Of a DNA stretch of 64,000 nucleotides, positions 1 to 7,223 are shown in pieces. Each line of letters begins with the position of its first letter. Position 1 is the stretch's first letter. This DNA is from Planctomycetota bacterium. Its GTDB lineage: Bacteria > Planctomycetota > Planctomycetia > Gemmatales > Gemmataceae. The stretch lies in the NCBI GenBank assembly GCA_016873095.1, contig VGYC01000005.1, forward strand, positions 23,470-87,469, read 5' to 3'. The notes below the pieces were generated by a model. The model was given only the letters and a program-made list of their open reading frames with translations, did not search any database and was not told the DNA's origin. Made by a program: the position numbers and the translations under genes.

Positions 1-886
1 AATCATCATGCCGCAGGAAGGACACCAGGTCTCGCACCGCCGCAAAGCCGGTCCCCTGAACGATCGGCCCGTCGCACTCGGCAATCAACTCATAGAGATA
101 GCCTGGCCGAAAACCGCCCGACAGTTTCAAGCGCACCTGCGGCAGCGTGCCGGGAACGCCGTGCTGGACCTCGGGGATCTTTCGGACTTCAAGCGACCAT
201 TGCGCGACGGGAATCGGCACGCGTGGATCGCCCTCGCGCATCCGCCACGTCAGCGTGGCCTCCTTGAGTTTGCTTGGCATGGGGACGTAGCAGCCGTGCC
301 CCTCGCGGCGGGACAACGGCAGCGACTCGGCGGGCGCGTCAGTGCTCATCTCGAAGCGCACCTTGCCGGTGACGGGCTTCTCGACGCGCGGCGCTTGCAG
401 GAGCAATCTTCCTTCGCCCGGCAGCATCTCGCCGATCCAGCCGCACCAGAGGACGGCATAGCCGCGGCGGAAGAGAAAGCCATCCCCCTCACTGCCAGGC
501 TTGTCGAGATCATTGCCGCCCGGCGCGAAGTTGAACATGCGCAGCGCCAGCTTGTTGCCGCGGTTGTTGACATCGTAGAAGATGGCACCGTTTCCCTTGG
601 CCGGGTCCTTGGGCGCCAGCAGGTAGAAATCGGCAGCGAACTCGACCTTGCCCTGATCGTTCTTCCTGGCCAGGGACAGATCGACGATGCCGCGATTGCG
701 GGCATGCTCCGGATCGATGGCAAAACGAGCGATGCCGACGATCTTCTCGTATGGCCCGGCAGCGCCAAACGACTTGCCGCCTGCGAACGGTTCGCGTTGC
801 TGGATTTCCAAGGCCAGGACCTCGGCGCGGACGCGCGCGGATTCCGCAAGGACCAGCAGGCCCAGCATGAGAGCGATGGTTTTCAT
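1..886 (-). CDS. Secreted alpha/beta-hydrolase-domain protein, C-terminus cut by window edge
   Basis: The frame reads leftward from ATG 886 to the window edge without a stop, giving about 295 residues. The start is preceded by a good Shine-Dalgarno (AGGAG, 8 nt upstream). Residues 1-20 look like a signal peptide (hydrophobic core LMLGLLVLAE, cleavage near VRA). The mature part starts with an REPFAGGKSFGAAGPYEKI stretch and continues with a PEHARNRGIVDL block. These are typical of the N-terminal half of the planctomycete and proteobacterial alpha/beta hydrolase domain family (PF20091 type). The catalytic Ser/His region would lie in the missing part, so enzymatic function cannot be judged. The gene is divergent from the MFS transporter across 149 bp. 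Family assignment is from recalled sequence resemblance; the substrate is unknown. Confidence 0.65.
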   Translation of the reverse strand, partial: MKTIALMLGLLVLAESARVRAEVLALEIQQREPFAGGKSFGAAGPYEKIVGIARFAIDPEHARNRGIVDLSLARKNDQGKVEFAADFYLLAPKDPAKGNGAIFYDVNNRGNKLALRMFNFAPGGNDLDKPGSEGDGFLFRRGYAVLWCGWIGEMLPGEGRLLLQAPRVEKPVTGKVRFEMSTDAPAESLPLSRREGHGCYVPMPSKLKEATLTWRMREGDPRVPIPVAQWSLEVRKIPEVQHGVPGTLPQVRLKLSGGFRPGYLYELIAECDGPIVQGTGFAAVRDLVSFLRHDD

Positions 887-1035
887 GTGTTTCTCCTGCA
901 GACCATCTTATGGACCATGAGCCCATATTGCGGGGAGCCGACCGGCGACCGATCCCGTTTCCGATAGTATGTCGGCGCCCGGCAAACAGCGGCAAACGAT
1001 ATCGCCGCCCGGCGGGCCACGCATAAGTTGATGGG

Positions 1036-2382
1036 ATGGCTGTCGAACCGCTGCACACGCCTGCCGATGACCCGACGGCGCTGGAGCCACCGACACGGGT
1101 GCGCTACGGCGTTCTCGGCTTTCTCGGGGCGATGACCTTCATTCTGTACCTCGACCGCGTCTGCATCGGTCAGGCCACCAGGTCGATTCAGGAAGAGCTT
1201 GGCATCGACAACTTCGAGATGACGTTCATCAATACGGCCTTCATTCTCGCTTATGCCGTGTTCGAGCCGACGACGGGCCGCTGGGGCGATCGCTACGGGG
1301 CGCGCGGCGTGCTGACGCGCATCGTCGTGTGGTGGTCGTTGTTCACGGTACTGACCGGAGCCGCCTGGAATTTCTGGGTGCTGCTGGTGATCCGTTTTTT
1401 GTTCGGGGCCGGCGAGGCGGGAGCGTTGCCGAACTCAGCGCTGGTGACGCGCAAGTGGTTTCCGGAGTCCATGCGGGCATCTGCGCAGGGCTTCATTACC
1501 ACGGCCATGCTGATTGGCGGCGCCGTCTCGCCGATTGCCGCAGCGGCGCTGATCGAGGTTGTCGGCTGGCGCGGCTCATTTGTTGTCTTCGGTGTCATCG
1601 GCGCCATCTGGGCTGCGGCGTTCTATTACTGGTTTCGCGACAATCCGGCCGAGCATGCCGCCGTCAACCACGCTGAAGTCAAACTGATTCTCGGCGGCCA
1701 GGTCGTGCAGGACCATGCCCAAAGCCACGGAGCGATTCCCTGGAGACTGGTGCTGCGCAAGGCCAACCTCTGGCTCATGGGCGGGATCATGAATTGCGCC
1801 TCCGCCGTCTTTTACGTGCTCATCTTCTGGTATCCGCGTTACCTGCAAGGGGCGCGCGCGTCCACGAACCTGGAATCCGGCCGTTTGTCGGCGATGGTGC
1901 TCGCCTTCGGAGCCGTCGGCTGCATCGTGGGAGGCCCGCTGGCGGATTGGAGGCTGCGCGCCACAGGCGACTTTCGCCGCGCTTACCGGGACCTGAGCTG
2001 CTTTGCCTTCGCCGTTGCCGCCATCGCCCTGTTCGTCGCGTTGCAGACGGACAACCTGCTACTGTCCGCAGTCTACACCGGGCTGGCCTTCTTTTTCATG
2101 CAAACCGCGTTGCCGTCGTGGTGGGCAACCGTCACCAAGATCAGCGGCAAGCACGTGGGCGCGCTCTTCGGCCTGATGAACGCACTCGGGGCCGCCGCTG
2201 CCATTGCTGCGCAAACATTTTTTGGAACGATGGCCGACGTCATGAAGGACCTTGGCTACACCGGACGCGAGCAATGGGACCCGGGGTTTTACGTATATGT
2301 CGGCATCCTGGTCGTCGGTAGCATCCTGTGGTTCTTCGTCGATCCGCGCAAATCATTGGCGGACGACAACCCCGCCGGCTAG
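1036..2382 (+). CDS. MFS transporter, anion:cation symporter (ACS) family
   Basis: 448 residues, the usual length for an MFS carrier, with about 12 hydrophobic segments beginning at residues 25-45. The segment-1 region has FILYLDRVCIG, where the D-R pair is the hallmark of the anion:cation symporter subfamily (glucarate, hexuronate and phthalate type carriers). The loop 2-3 motif is degenerate but present as GRWGDRYGAR. A glycine-rich FLFGAGEAGALPN block marks segment 4, also typical of ACS members. It probably sits in the inner membrane and imports an organic anion; the substrate cannot be read from sequence. The ATG at 1036 is chosen, with an out-of-frame ATG 5 nt upstream. The 3' end overlaps the convergent aminotransferase gene by 30 bp. 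Confidence 0.88.
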   Translation: MAVEPLHTPADDPTALEPPTRVRYGVLGFLGAMTFILYLDRVCIGQATRSIQEELGIDNFEMTFINTAFILAYAVFEPTTGRWGDRYGARGVLTRIVVWWSLFTVLTGAAWNFWVLLVIRFLFGAGEAGALPNSALVTRKWFPESMRASAQGFITTAMLIGGAVSPIAAAALIEVVGWRGSFVVFGVIGAIWAAAFYYWFRDNPAEHAAVNHAEVKLILGGQVVQDHAQSHGAIPWRLVLRKANLWLMGGIMNCASAVFYVLIFWYPRYLQGARASTNLESGRLSAMVLAFGAVGCIVGGPLADWRLRATGDFRRAYRDLSCFAFAVAAIALFVALQTDNLLLSAVYTGLAFFFMQTALPSWWATVTKISGKHVGALFGLMNALGAAAAIAAQTFFGTMADVMKDLGYTGREQWDPGFYVYVGILVVGSILWFFVDPRKSLADDNPAG

Positions 2383-3552
2383 CCGGAGTGCCGTTGCCAG
2401 CCGGTCGATCTCCTCACGGGTGTTATAGAAGTGCGTTGACACGCGCAGCAAGTAACCGTCGGGCCGCTCCACGACGGGAATCTCGATTCGGCTCTTGTCC
2501 CAGAGTTCGCAACGCAGCGCCAGCGGATCGATGCCGGCCGGCAGCCGAAATGCCGTGAGGAATCCCGAAAGCCGCGGATTGGCCGGCGTGACCGGCTGCA
2601 AACCGAGTTCGGCGCCAATTCGGCTGCGCACGCAAGCCGCCAACTCCGCATTCCGCGCACGAATGTTCTGCCGGCCCAGTCGTTCTTGAAAGGCAATGGC
2701 CGTGGGCACGGCCAGCCAGGGGCACGGATCACGCGTCCCCTCGAACTCGAGGCGGCGGATGCGCGGCGTCGTGCCAAACTCGTCCGGCTCATCCAAACAG
2801 TCCGGACGCGCGTGCCAGCCCCAGCTCACCTGCAACGGAGATAGCCGGTCCTCGTTGCCGGCGCCGATGTAGAGAAATCCGCTTCCGGTAGGGGCAAGCA
2901 GCCACTTGTGGCCGTTGCCGCCATAGAAGTCGCAGCCCAGCGCATCGAGTTCGAGGTCGATCATGGCTGGCGCGTGGGCGCCGTCCACCACGGTGAGAAT
3001 GCCGTGTCGCCGCGCTTCGCGGCACATCTCCTGAGCCGGCAGCACCAGCCCCGTCGGCGACAGCACATGGCTGAAGAACAGCAGGCGCGTGCGCGGCGTC
3101 ATGGCCGCGCGGAAAGCAGCCACGATCTCGCCGGGATCCTCGGCACGTACCGGCACCGGAAAGGTGCGCAGCGTCAATCCTTGCCGCTGCGCGGCGCGTT
3201 CCCAGCACCACTGCATGGCCAGGTATTCATGATCCGTGAGCAGGATCTCGCCCGGCGCGGCCAGCGTCAGGCCGGCGGCCACGATGTTCATCGCCGCCGT
3301 CACGTTAGCGCTGAAGACCAGGCGGCGCGGACTGGCGCCAAGGAATCGGCCGAACTCCTCGCGAGCCTGCCAGAGCAAGCCCGGCGCGAGCCGCAGGAAG
3401 AAGTCCATCGGCTCCTCGGCAAGCCGTTGACGCAACTGCGTCACGCGTTCGAACACCGGCCGCGACCACGGACCAAACGACCCCGTGTTGAGGTTCGCCA
3501 CCTCCGGATCAAGCAGCATATCGCGGCGGGCTTGTTGCCAGGTGTCGCTCAT
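2353..3552 (-). CDS. Class V aminotransferase, isopenicillin-N epimerase-like
   Basis: 399 residues, fold type I PLP enzyme. The N-terminus has LNTGSFGPWSRPVFE, typical of the CsdA/isopenicillin-N epimerase branch. Asp190 and His193 in VVDGAHA would contact the pyridine ring of PLP. Lys216 in GGNGHKWLLAPTGSGFLY is the expected Schiff-base lysine followed by the phosphate-binding GSG. The enzyme could be a cysteine desulfurase-like lyase, epimerase or aminotransferase; sequence alone does not separate these. It starts 3 bp after the stop of the DUF1802 gene, so the two are surely co-transcribed. Its last 30 bp overlap the end of the convergent MFS gene. Confidence 0.87.
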   Translation of the reverse strand: MSDTWQQARRDMLLDPEVANLNTGSFGPWSRPVFERVTQLRQRLAEEPMDFFLRLAPGLLWQAREEFGRFLGASPRRLVFSANVTAAMNIVAAGLTLAAPGEILLTDHEYLAMQWCWERAAQRQGLTLRTFPVPVRAEDPGEIVAAFRAAMTPRTRLLFFSHVLSPTGLVLPAQEMCREARRHGILTVVDGAHAPAMIDLELDALGCDFYGGNGHKWLLAPTGSGFLYIGAGNEDRLSPLQVSWGWHARPDCLDEPDEFGTTPRIRRLEFEGTRDPCPWLAVPTAIAFQERLGRQNIRARNAELAACVRSRIGAELGLQPVTPANPRLSGFLTAFRLPAGIDPLALRCELWDKSRIEIPVVERPDGYLLRVSTHFYNTREEIDRLATALRLAGGVVVRQ

Positions 3553-3555
3553 GAT

Positions 3556-4122
3556 TCACGCCAGCGCCACGGGATTCAGCAGCACGTCGAGACTGCGATG
3601 CAGGTCTTCCATGGCAGCGTCGCTCAGCACCGGCATGGCACCTTCTGTGGACAGGTCGCGATCGAGGTCGACCCAGCTACGGCAGCCGTGGTAGGCAGGC
3701 GATTCGGGAATATCGTGAGTGGCGGCGCGATAAACGCGCACGGGCATGACATGCAGTCCCGGTGCGCGGTACTCGAAACGCTTGCGGACAGTCTCGTCCG
3801 ACCAGATGTGCAGATGGGCGAGCAGCATGGCTCGCACCAGATCGTTGACGAGATAGACCCCCGTCACCTCGGCAAAGTGACTCAGGCGGATCGTACCCAG
3901 CGGCGGCCTGTCGCTCTCGACTTGCGCGAGGATCGGCAGGGCGTCCGGGCGGATGCCATCGCGTTGCTGATGCGTGTAGGTGGGATACAGCCAGAAGCGC
4001 GCGTGCTCGAGTTGAAACGCGCCGACCGTCTCGGCGACGCCGCCCTTGCGGATAATCAGCGCCTGCCGGCCCTCGGCGAGCGCCTGGCACACGACGGCCC
4101 ATTCCTTGAAGGCTTGCTTCAT
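3556..4122 (-). CDS. DUF1802 family protein
   Basis: 188 residues. The N-terminus (KEWAVVCQALAEGRQALIIRKGG) is the signature of the DUF1802 family, whose biochemical role is unknown. A YPTYTHQQ stretch follows at about residue 47 and the WVDLDRDLS region lies near the C-terminus. No signal peptide or membrane segment is seen, so it should be cytoplasmic. A GAGAGG Shine-Dalgarno stands just upstream of the ATG. It is the first gene of a two-gene unit with the class V aminotransferase, 3 bp apart. That linkage suggests a shared metabolic context, but nothing more specific can be said. Confidence 0.82.
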   Translation of the reverse strand: MKQAFKEWAVVCQALAEGRQALIIRKGGVAETVGAFQLEHARFWLYPTYTHQQRDGIRPDALPILAQVESDRPPLGTIRLSHFAEVTGVYLVNDLVRAMLLAHLHIWSDETVRKRFEYRAPGLHVMPVRVYRAATHDIPESPAYHGCRSWVDLDRDLSTEGAMPVLSDAAMEDLHRSLDVLLNPVALA

Positions 4123-4346
4123 CGACCTCTCACAATTCCGGGCAGGCGGTTTGCCGGTTATCTTAGCTCAAAGGCACGCCAGGGAAAAGAAAAGCATCTG
4201 GCCCCCCTCGCGCAACTTTTTGCCAGGTGAGCGGCGCGCAATTGCCTGGCCGCCTCCCCTCCAAGATTGAAAAAACCGCGGAAAACACGCGGCTTTTGCT
4301 CTGGCACGCAGATTGCTCAATTGGCTGACTACAAGGGGAGTGCATC

Positions 4347-5294
4347 ATGGCAACAATCTTGTTACGAACCGGGCTGGCGATCTTCTGGGCATCGTTCGGC
4401 GTGAGCGGCGCCCCTGCGCAGGACAGCGGGGCCGCGAAGAAGCCAATCCACATCGGCATGGTGCGGAGTTTCCTCGGCGATGACAGGCCCAAGCTTGCAT
4501 ACCTATGGGACGGTCCAAAGAAGCTCAAGGTGCTCGGCAAGCTGTTCGGCGATTTTGTGCGTGAACAGACCGGCATCGACGGCAAGCTGGTACTGGGGGG
4601 CGACTATCGCCGGGTCGCCCGCCTGCTGGACAAGAAGCAAATCGACGTCGGCATCATGCACGGTTTCGAGTTTGCCTGGGCCCAGCGAGAGTTTCCTGAG
4701 TTGCAGCCGTTGCTGATCGCGATCTACCGGGACCGCAGCTTGAGCGCGCACCTGGTGGTGCGCCACGACTGCCCGGCGACAAGCGTCGCCGACCTCAAGG
4801 GTGGCGCGCTGGCGTTGCCTATGCGCACCAAGGGGCACTGCCGATTGTTTCTGGAGCGGCTCTGCCAGGCCGCCGGCGCTGCCGAACCGAAGTCCCACTT
4901 CAATGTCATGGAACGCTGCGCAAACGTTCGCGCCGCGCTGGATGAGCTTGTGCAAGGCAGCGTCGATGCGGCGGTGGCGGACGGCGAGTTCCTGCAAAGC
5001 TACGCGCAGCTAAAGCCCGGCTGTTTCGAGAAATTGCGCATCCTCGCCCAGTCGGAGACGTTTCCGGCGGCAGTGCTCGTGCATCGTCCCGGAGTCATCG
5101 ACCCACAAACGCTGCGGACCTTTCGCGATGGACTGATCAAAGCGCATCGATCCATCACCGGGCGCGACCGCATGCTCATGTTCAAGATCGGCGCTTTCGA
5201 GATACCGCCGGTCGACTATGACGAACAACTTGCCGATATCCGGAGCGCCTATCCGCCGCCCGGCGCAATCACTCTCGTTGGCGCCAACAAGTAG
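4347..5294 (+). CDS. PhnD-like phosphate/phosphonate ABC substrate-binding protein
   Basis: 315 residues with a signal peptide ending near Ala24 (SGAPAQD). The mature protein follows the PBP2 (PhnD-like) pattern. It begins IHIGMVRSFLGDD, then has GGDYRRVARLLDKKQIDVGIMHGFEFAWAQ, VADLKGGALALP and a SVDAAVADGEFLQ block that usually positions the second lobe. It would bind an oxyanion or small anion in the periplasm. No permease or ATPase gene flanks it, so it may be an orphan sensor or binding subunit rather than part of a local ABC operon. An AAGGGGAG Shine-Dalgarno precedes the ATG. A short tandem repeat starts right after its TAG. Confidence 0.8.
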   Translation: MATILLRTGLAIFWASFGVSGAPAQDSGAAKKPIHIGMVRSFLGDDRPKLAYLWDGPKKLKVLGKLFGDFVREQTGIDGKLVLGGDYRRVARLLDKKQIDVGIMHGFEFAWAQREFPELQPLLIAIYRDRSLSAHLVVRHDCPATSVADLKGGALALPMRTKGHCRLFLERLCQAAGAAEPKSHFNVMERCANVRAALDELVQGSVDAAVADGEFLQSYAQLKPGCFEKLRILAQSETFPAAVLVHRPGVIDPQTLRTFRDGLIKAHRSITGRDRMLMFKIGAFEIPPVDYDEQLADIRSAYPPPGAITLVGANK

Positions 5295-5342
5295 CGTTCT
5301 CGCGTCCTCGCGTTCTCGCGTCCTCGCGTCCTCGCGTTCTCG
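5295..5342. repeat. Six tandem copies of an 8-bp unit (CGTYCTCG)
   Basis: Six uninterrupted 8-mers, alternating CGTTCTCG and CGTCCTCG in the order T,C,T,C,C,T, begin at the base after the PhnD-like stop codon. GTAG lies before and CTAG after. The array is non-coding and lies in the 136-bp spacer before the VWA gene. Its unit length is not a multiple of three, consistent with its extragenic place. Confidence 0.9.
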
Positions 5343-5430
5343 CTAGCGGCCGCATTCTTGTTGAACTTCACCTGGCAATTGTTATGATGCGAGACATCGA
5401 GGCCCCAAACTGGAGAGGGAGATCCGCATC

Positions 5431-6270
5431 ATGCCCTATGCCGCCGAAATCAGCCGCACCAACCCGTCGTGCTTCCTGTTCTTGCTGGACCAGTCGGGAT
5501 CGATGTCCGATACTTTTTCCGGCGGCAGCAAGAAGAAGGCCGACGGTGTGGCCGACGCCATCAACAAACTGCTGCAGACGCTGGTGCTGCGCTGCTCGAA
5601 GTCGGAAGGCGTGCGCGATTATTATCATGTCGGCGTCATCGGCTACGGCAAGAAGGTCGGTCCGGCGCTGGGCGGCAACCTGGCCGGCTTCGGGCTGGTC
5701 CCCATCAAGGTAATCGCCGACAACCCATTACGCATCGAACAGCGCACACGCCACAGTGACGACGGCGCCGGCGGCATCCTTACCCAGACAGTCAAATTCC
5801 CCGTCTGGTTCGAGCCGGTCGCCCACGGCCAGACGCCGATGTGCGAGGCCTTCGACCAGGCCTGGCACCTGGTCAGCGCGTTCATCGTCCAGTTTCCAGG
5901 CTGCTACCCGCCCATGATCGTCAATATCACCGACGGCGAGGCGAGCGACGGCGACCCGACGCCGCGCGCGGGCATGGTCCGGGACCTGGCCAGCACGGAC
6001 GGCAACGTGCTGCTGTTCAACGTGCATATTTCCGCGTCGGCCAGCCAGCCAATCTTGTATCCAGACCGGGAAGCGTCCTTGCCGGACGAATTCGCGCGGT
6101 TCCTGTTCCGGATATCGAGCCCACTGCCGCCGGCGATGCTGCAAGCTGCCCGTCGCGACGGGCAAGCGGTCAGCGACGCCAGTCGCGGCTTCGTCTTCAA
6201 CGCCGACCTGGTGTCGCTGATCAAGTTTCTCGACATCGGCACGCGTGTATCCGACAAAAACCTACGCTAG
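5431..6270 (+). CDS. VWA-domain protein, TerY-like member of a phospho-signalling triad
   Basis: 279 residues, essentially one von Willebrand factor A domain. The MIDAS metal site is intact: Asp20, Ser22 and Ser24 in LLDQSGSMSD, Thr135 in HGQTPMCEA and Asp168 in NITDGEASDGD. There is no signal peptide or membrane helix, so it is cytoplasmic and likely to bind protein partners through a divalent cation. It precedes the PP2C-like gene by 11 bp and the kinase follows after that. This is the composition known for TerY-P triads (vWA, PP2C phosphatase, kinase) found with tellurite/stress-response loci. No TerB/C/D/Z genes are visible here. A purine-rich GGAGAGGGAGA Shine-Dalgarno precedes the ATG. 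Confidence 0.88.
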   Translation: MPYAAEISRTNPSCFLFLLDQSGSMSDTFSGGSKKKADGVADAINKLLQTLVLRCSKSEGVRDYYHVGVIGYGKKVGPALGGNLAGFGLVPIKVIADNPLRIEQRTRHSDDGAGGILTQTVKFPVWFEPVAHGQTPMCEAFDQAWHLVSAFIVQFPGCYPPMIVNITDGEASDGDPTPRAGMVRDLASTDGNVLLFNVHISASASQPILYPDREASLPDEFARFLFRISSPLPPAMLQAARRDGQAVSDASRGFVFNADLVSLIKFLDIGTRVSDKNLR

Positions 6271-6281
6271 CCGGGAGGATC

Positions 6282-7022
6282 ATGGAAGCGCGATCCGTGT
6301 GGCTCCCCAAGCGGGGGCATTCGCTGGATGAATACGAGGATGCCGGCGCAGCCGATCCGGCGCTGGGCCGTTTCGCCATCGCCGACGGCGCCACGGAAAG
6401 CTCCTTTGCCGGCCCGTGGGCCCGCCTGCTGGCGGACGGCTTCGTCAGCGCCGCCGGGCCGCAACCCGGCCGCTGGTCCGACTGGCTGCCAGCGCTTCAA
6501 CAGCGCTGGCTGGAACAGTTTCGCGACAAGGAGCTGGCCTGGTATGCGGAGGCAAAGCTGGAAGACGGCGCTTTCGCCACGTTTCTAGGCCTGACACTCT
6601 GCGCGCCGACGGGTTTCTTTATGGAGCGCAGGAAATGGCACGCCGTGGCCGTCGGCGATGGCTGCCTGTTCCAGGTTCGCGACAACGAACTTTATCGACC
6701 GTTCCCGATCGAACGCGCCGAGGATTTCGGCAACACGCCCTGGCTGATCGGTTCGCGCAACGATTCGTCGAAGAGCCTGCGACAAAAGGAGCTGCGCGCC
6801 AAGGGCGACTGGCGGACGGGCGACTGCTTCTGGCTCATGACCGACGCTCTGGCGCAGTGGTTTCTTACCGACATCGAGGCTTGCGGCACACCCTGGACCA
6901 AGCTCGAGGCGGTCCTGGGCAGCGACGATTCCCAGGAACGGTTCGCGGACTGGGTCGAGGATCAACGCGATCGGCAGGCGCTTAAGAATGACGATGTCAC
7001 GTTGATTGTCGTCAACGTGTAA
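6282..7022 (+). CDS. PP2C-like serine/threonine protein phosphatase
   Basis: 246 residues. The ATG at 6282 is chosen because GGGAGGAT lies 5 nt upstream and the PP2C pattern begins right after it; the frame stays open further upstream only as overlap with the VWA gene. Metal-binding motifs of the PPM/PP2C fold are recognisable: Asp35-Gly36 in FAIADGATESS, Gly125-Asp126 in AVAVGDGCLF, Asp188 in WLMTDALAQWF and Asp237-Asp238 in KNDDVTLIVV. The SSFAG segment replaces the usual metazoan GHGG. It should dephosphorylate the kinase or the VWA partner encoded on either side. It is co-directional with both, within a probable operon. Confidence 0.85.
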   Translation: MEARSVWLPKRGHSLDEYEDAGAADPALGRFAIADGATESSFAGPWARLLADGFVSAAGPQPGRWSDWLPALQQRWLEQFRDKELAWYAEAKLEDGAFATFLGLTLCAPTGFFMERRKWHAVAVGDGCLFQVRDNELYRPFPIERAEDFGNTPWLIGSRNDSSKSLRQKELRAKGDWRTGDCFWLMTDALAQWFLTDIEACGTPWTKLEAVLGSDDSQERFADWVEDQRDRQALKNDDVTLIVVNV

Positions 7023-7058
7023 GAGCCTGACGTGCCTGCTGAGGGCTGCGCGACTCAT

Positions 7059-7117
7059 GTAGCAGGGAATTCCGATTCCGTGCGTGCATTTCGCACGGAA
7101 TCGGAATTCCGTGCTAC
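7059..7117. repeat. 59-bp near-perfect palindrome (26-bp arms, 7-nt loop)
   Basis: Left arm 7059-7084 and right arm 7092-7117 are reverse complements with a single mismatch at the seventh base. The loop is TGCATTT. Each arm contains the nested AATTCCGATTCCG motif. The element fills most of the 129-bp gap between the phosphatase and kinase genes. The very long stem without a trailing U-tract fits a small palindromic mobile or REP-like element, or an RNA-processing hairpin, better than a simple terminator. Confidence 0.9.
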
Positions 7118-7151
7118 CTTGACGGCGCAGCTGCCATTAGAGAGGTTCGCC

Positions 7152-7223
7152 ATGACCTGGCCGGAGAACACCGATTACAGTGAGGCCATCTAGAATCCAC
7201 GCGTCAATCTGGCCGACCCGGAG
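7152..7223 (+). other. Disrupted N-terminus of the kinase gene (in-frame TAG at codon 14)
   Basis: ATG 7152 has an AGAGAGG Shine-Dalgarno 5-6 nt upstream and opens a frame reading MTWPENTDYSEAI, then TAG at 7191-7193, then NPRVNLADPEL, running on in the same frame into the kinase. Planctomycete kinases of this family, as I recall them, start with a W-x-x-NTDY-x-E-A-I/V-Q-NP block. The TAG therefore stands where a CAG glutamine codon is expected, a single C-to-T change. With the stop, translation must restart downstream (TTG 7224 or ATG 7254) or read through. Confidence 0.75.

Noticed and set aside
8..967. 319-residue frame on the plus strand
   Set aside because: It is antisense to the alpha/beta-hydrolase-like gene, which has a signal peptide, family motifs and Shine-Dalgarno on the minus strand. 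The plus frame is low-complexity.
2908..4230. 440-residue plus-strand frame
   Set aside because: Antisense to the class V aminotransferase and DUF1802 genes, both with conserved motifs; open only because of high GC codon bias.
4270..4297. Short CCGCG hairpin with a T-run
   Set aside because: Looks like a terminator but sits between divergently transcribed genes and points at neither end; stem is only 5 bp.
5841..7022. 393-residue reading of the phosphatase gene starting inside the VWA gene
   Set aside because: The first part overlaps VWA in another frame; the true start is ATG 6282 with GGGAGGAT upstream.
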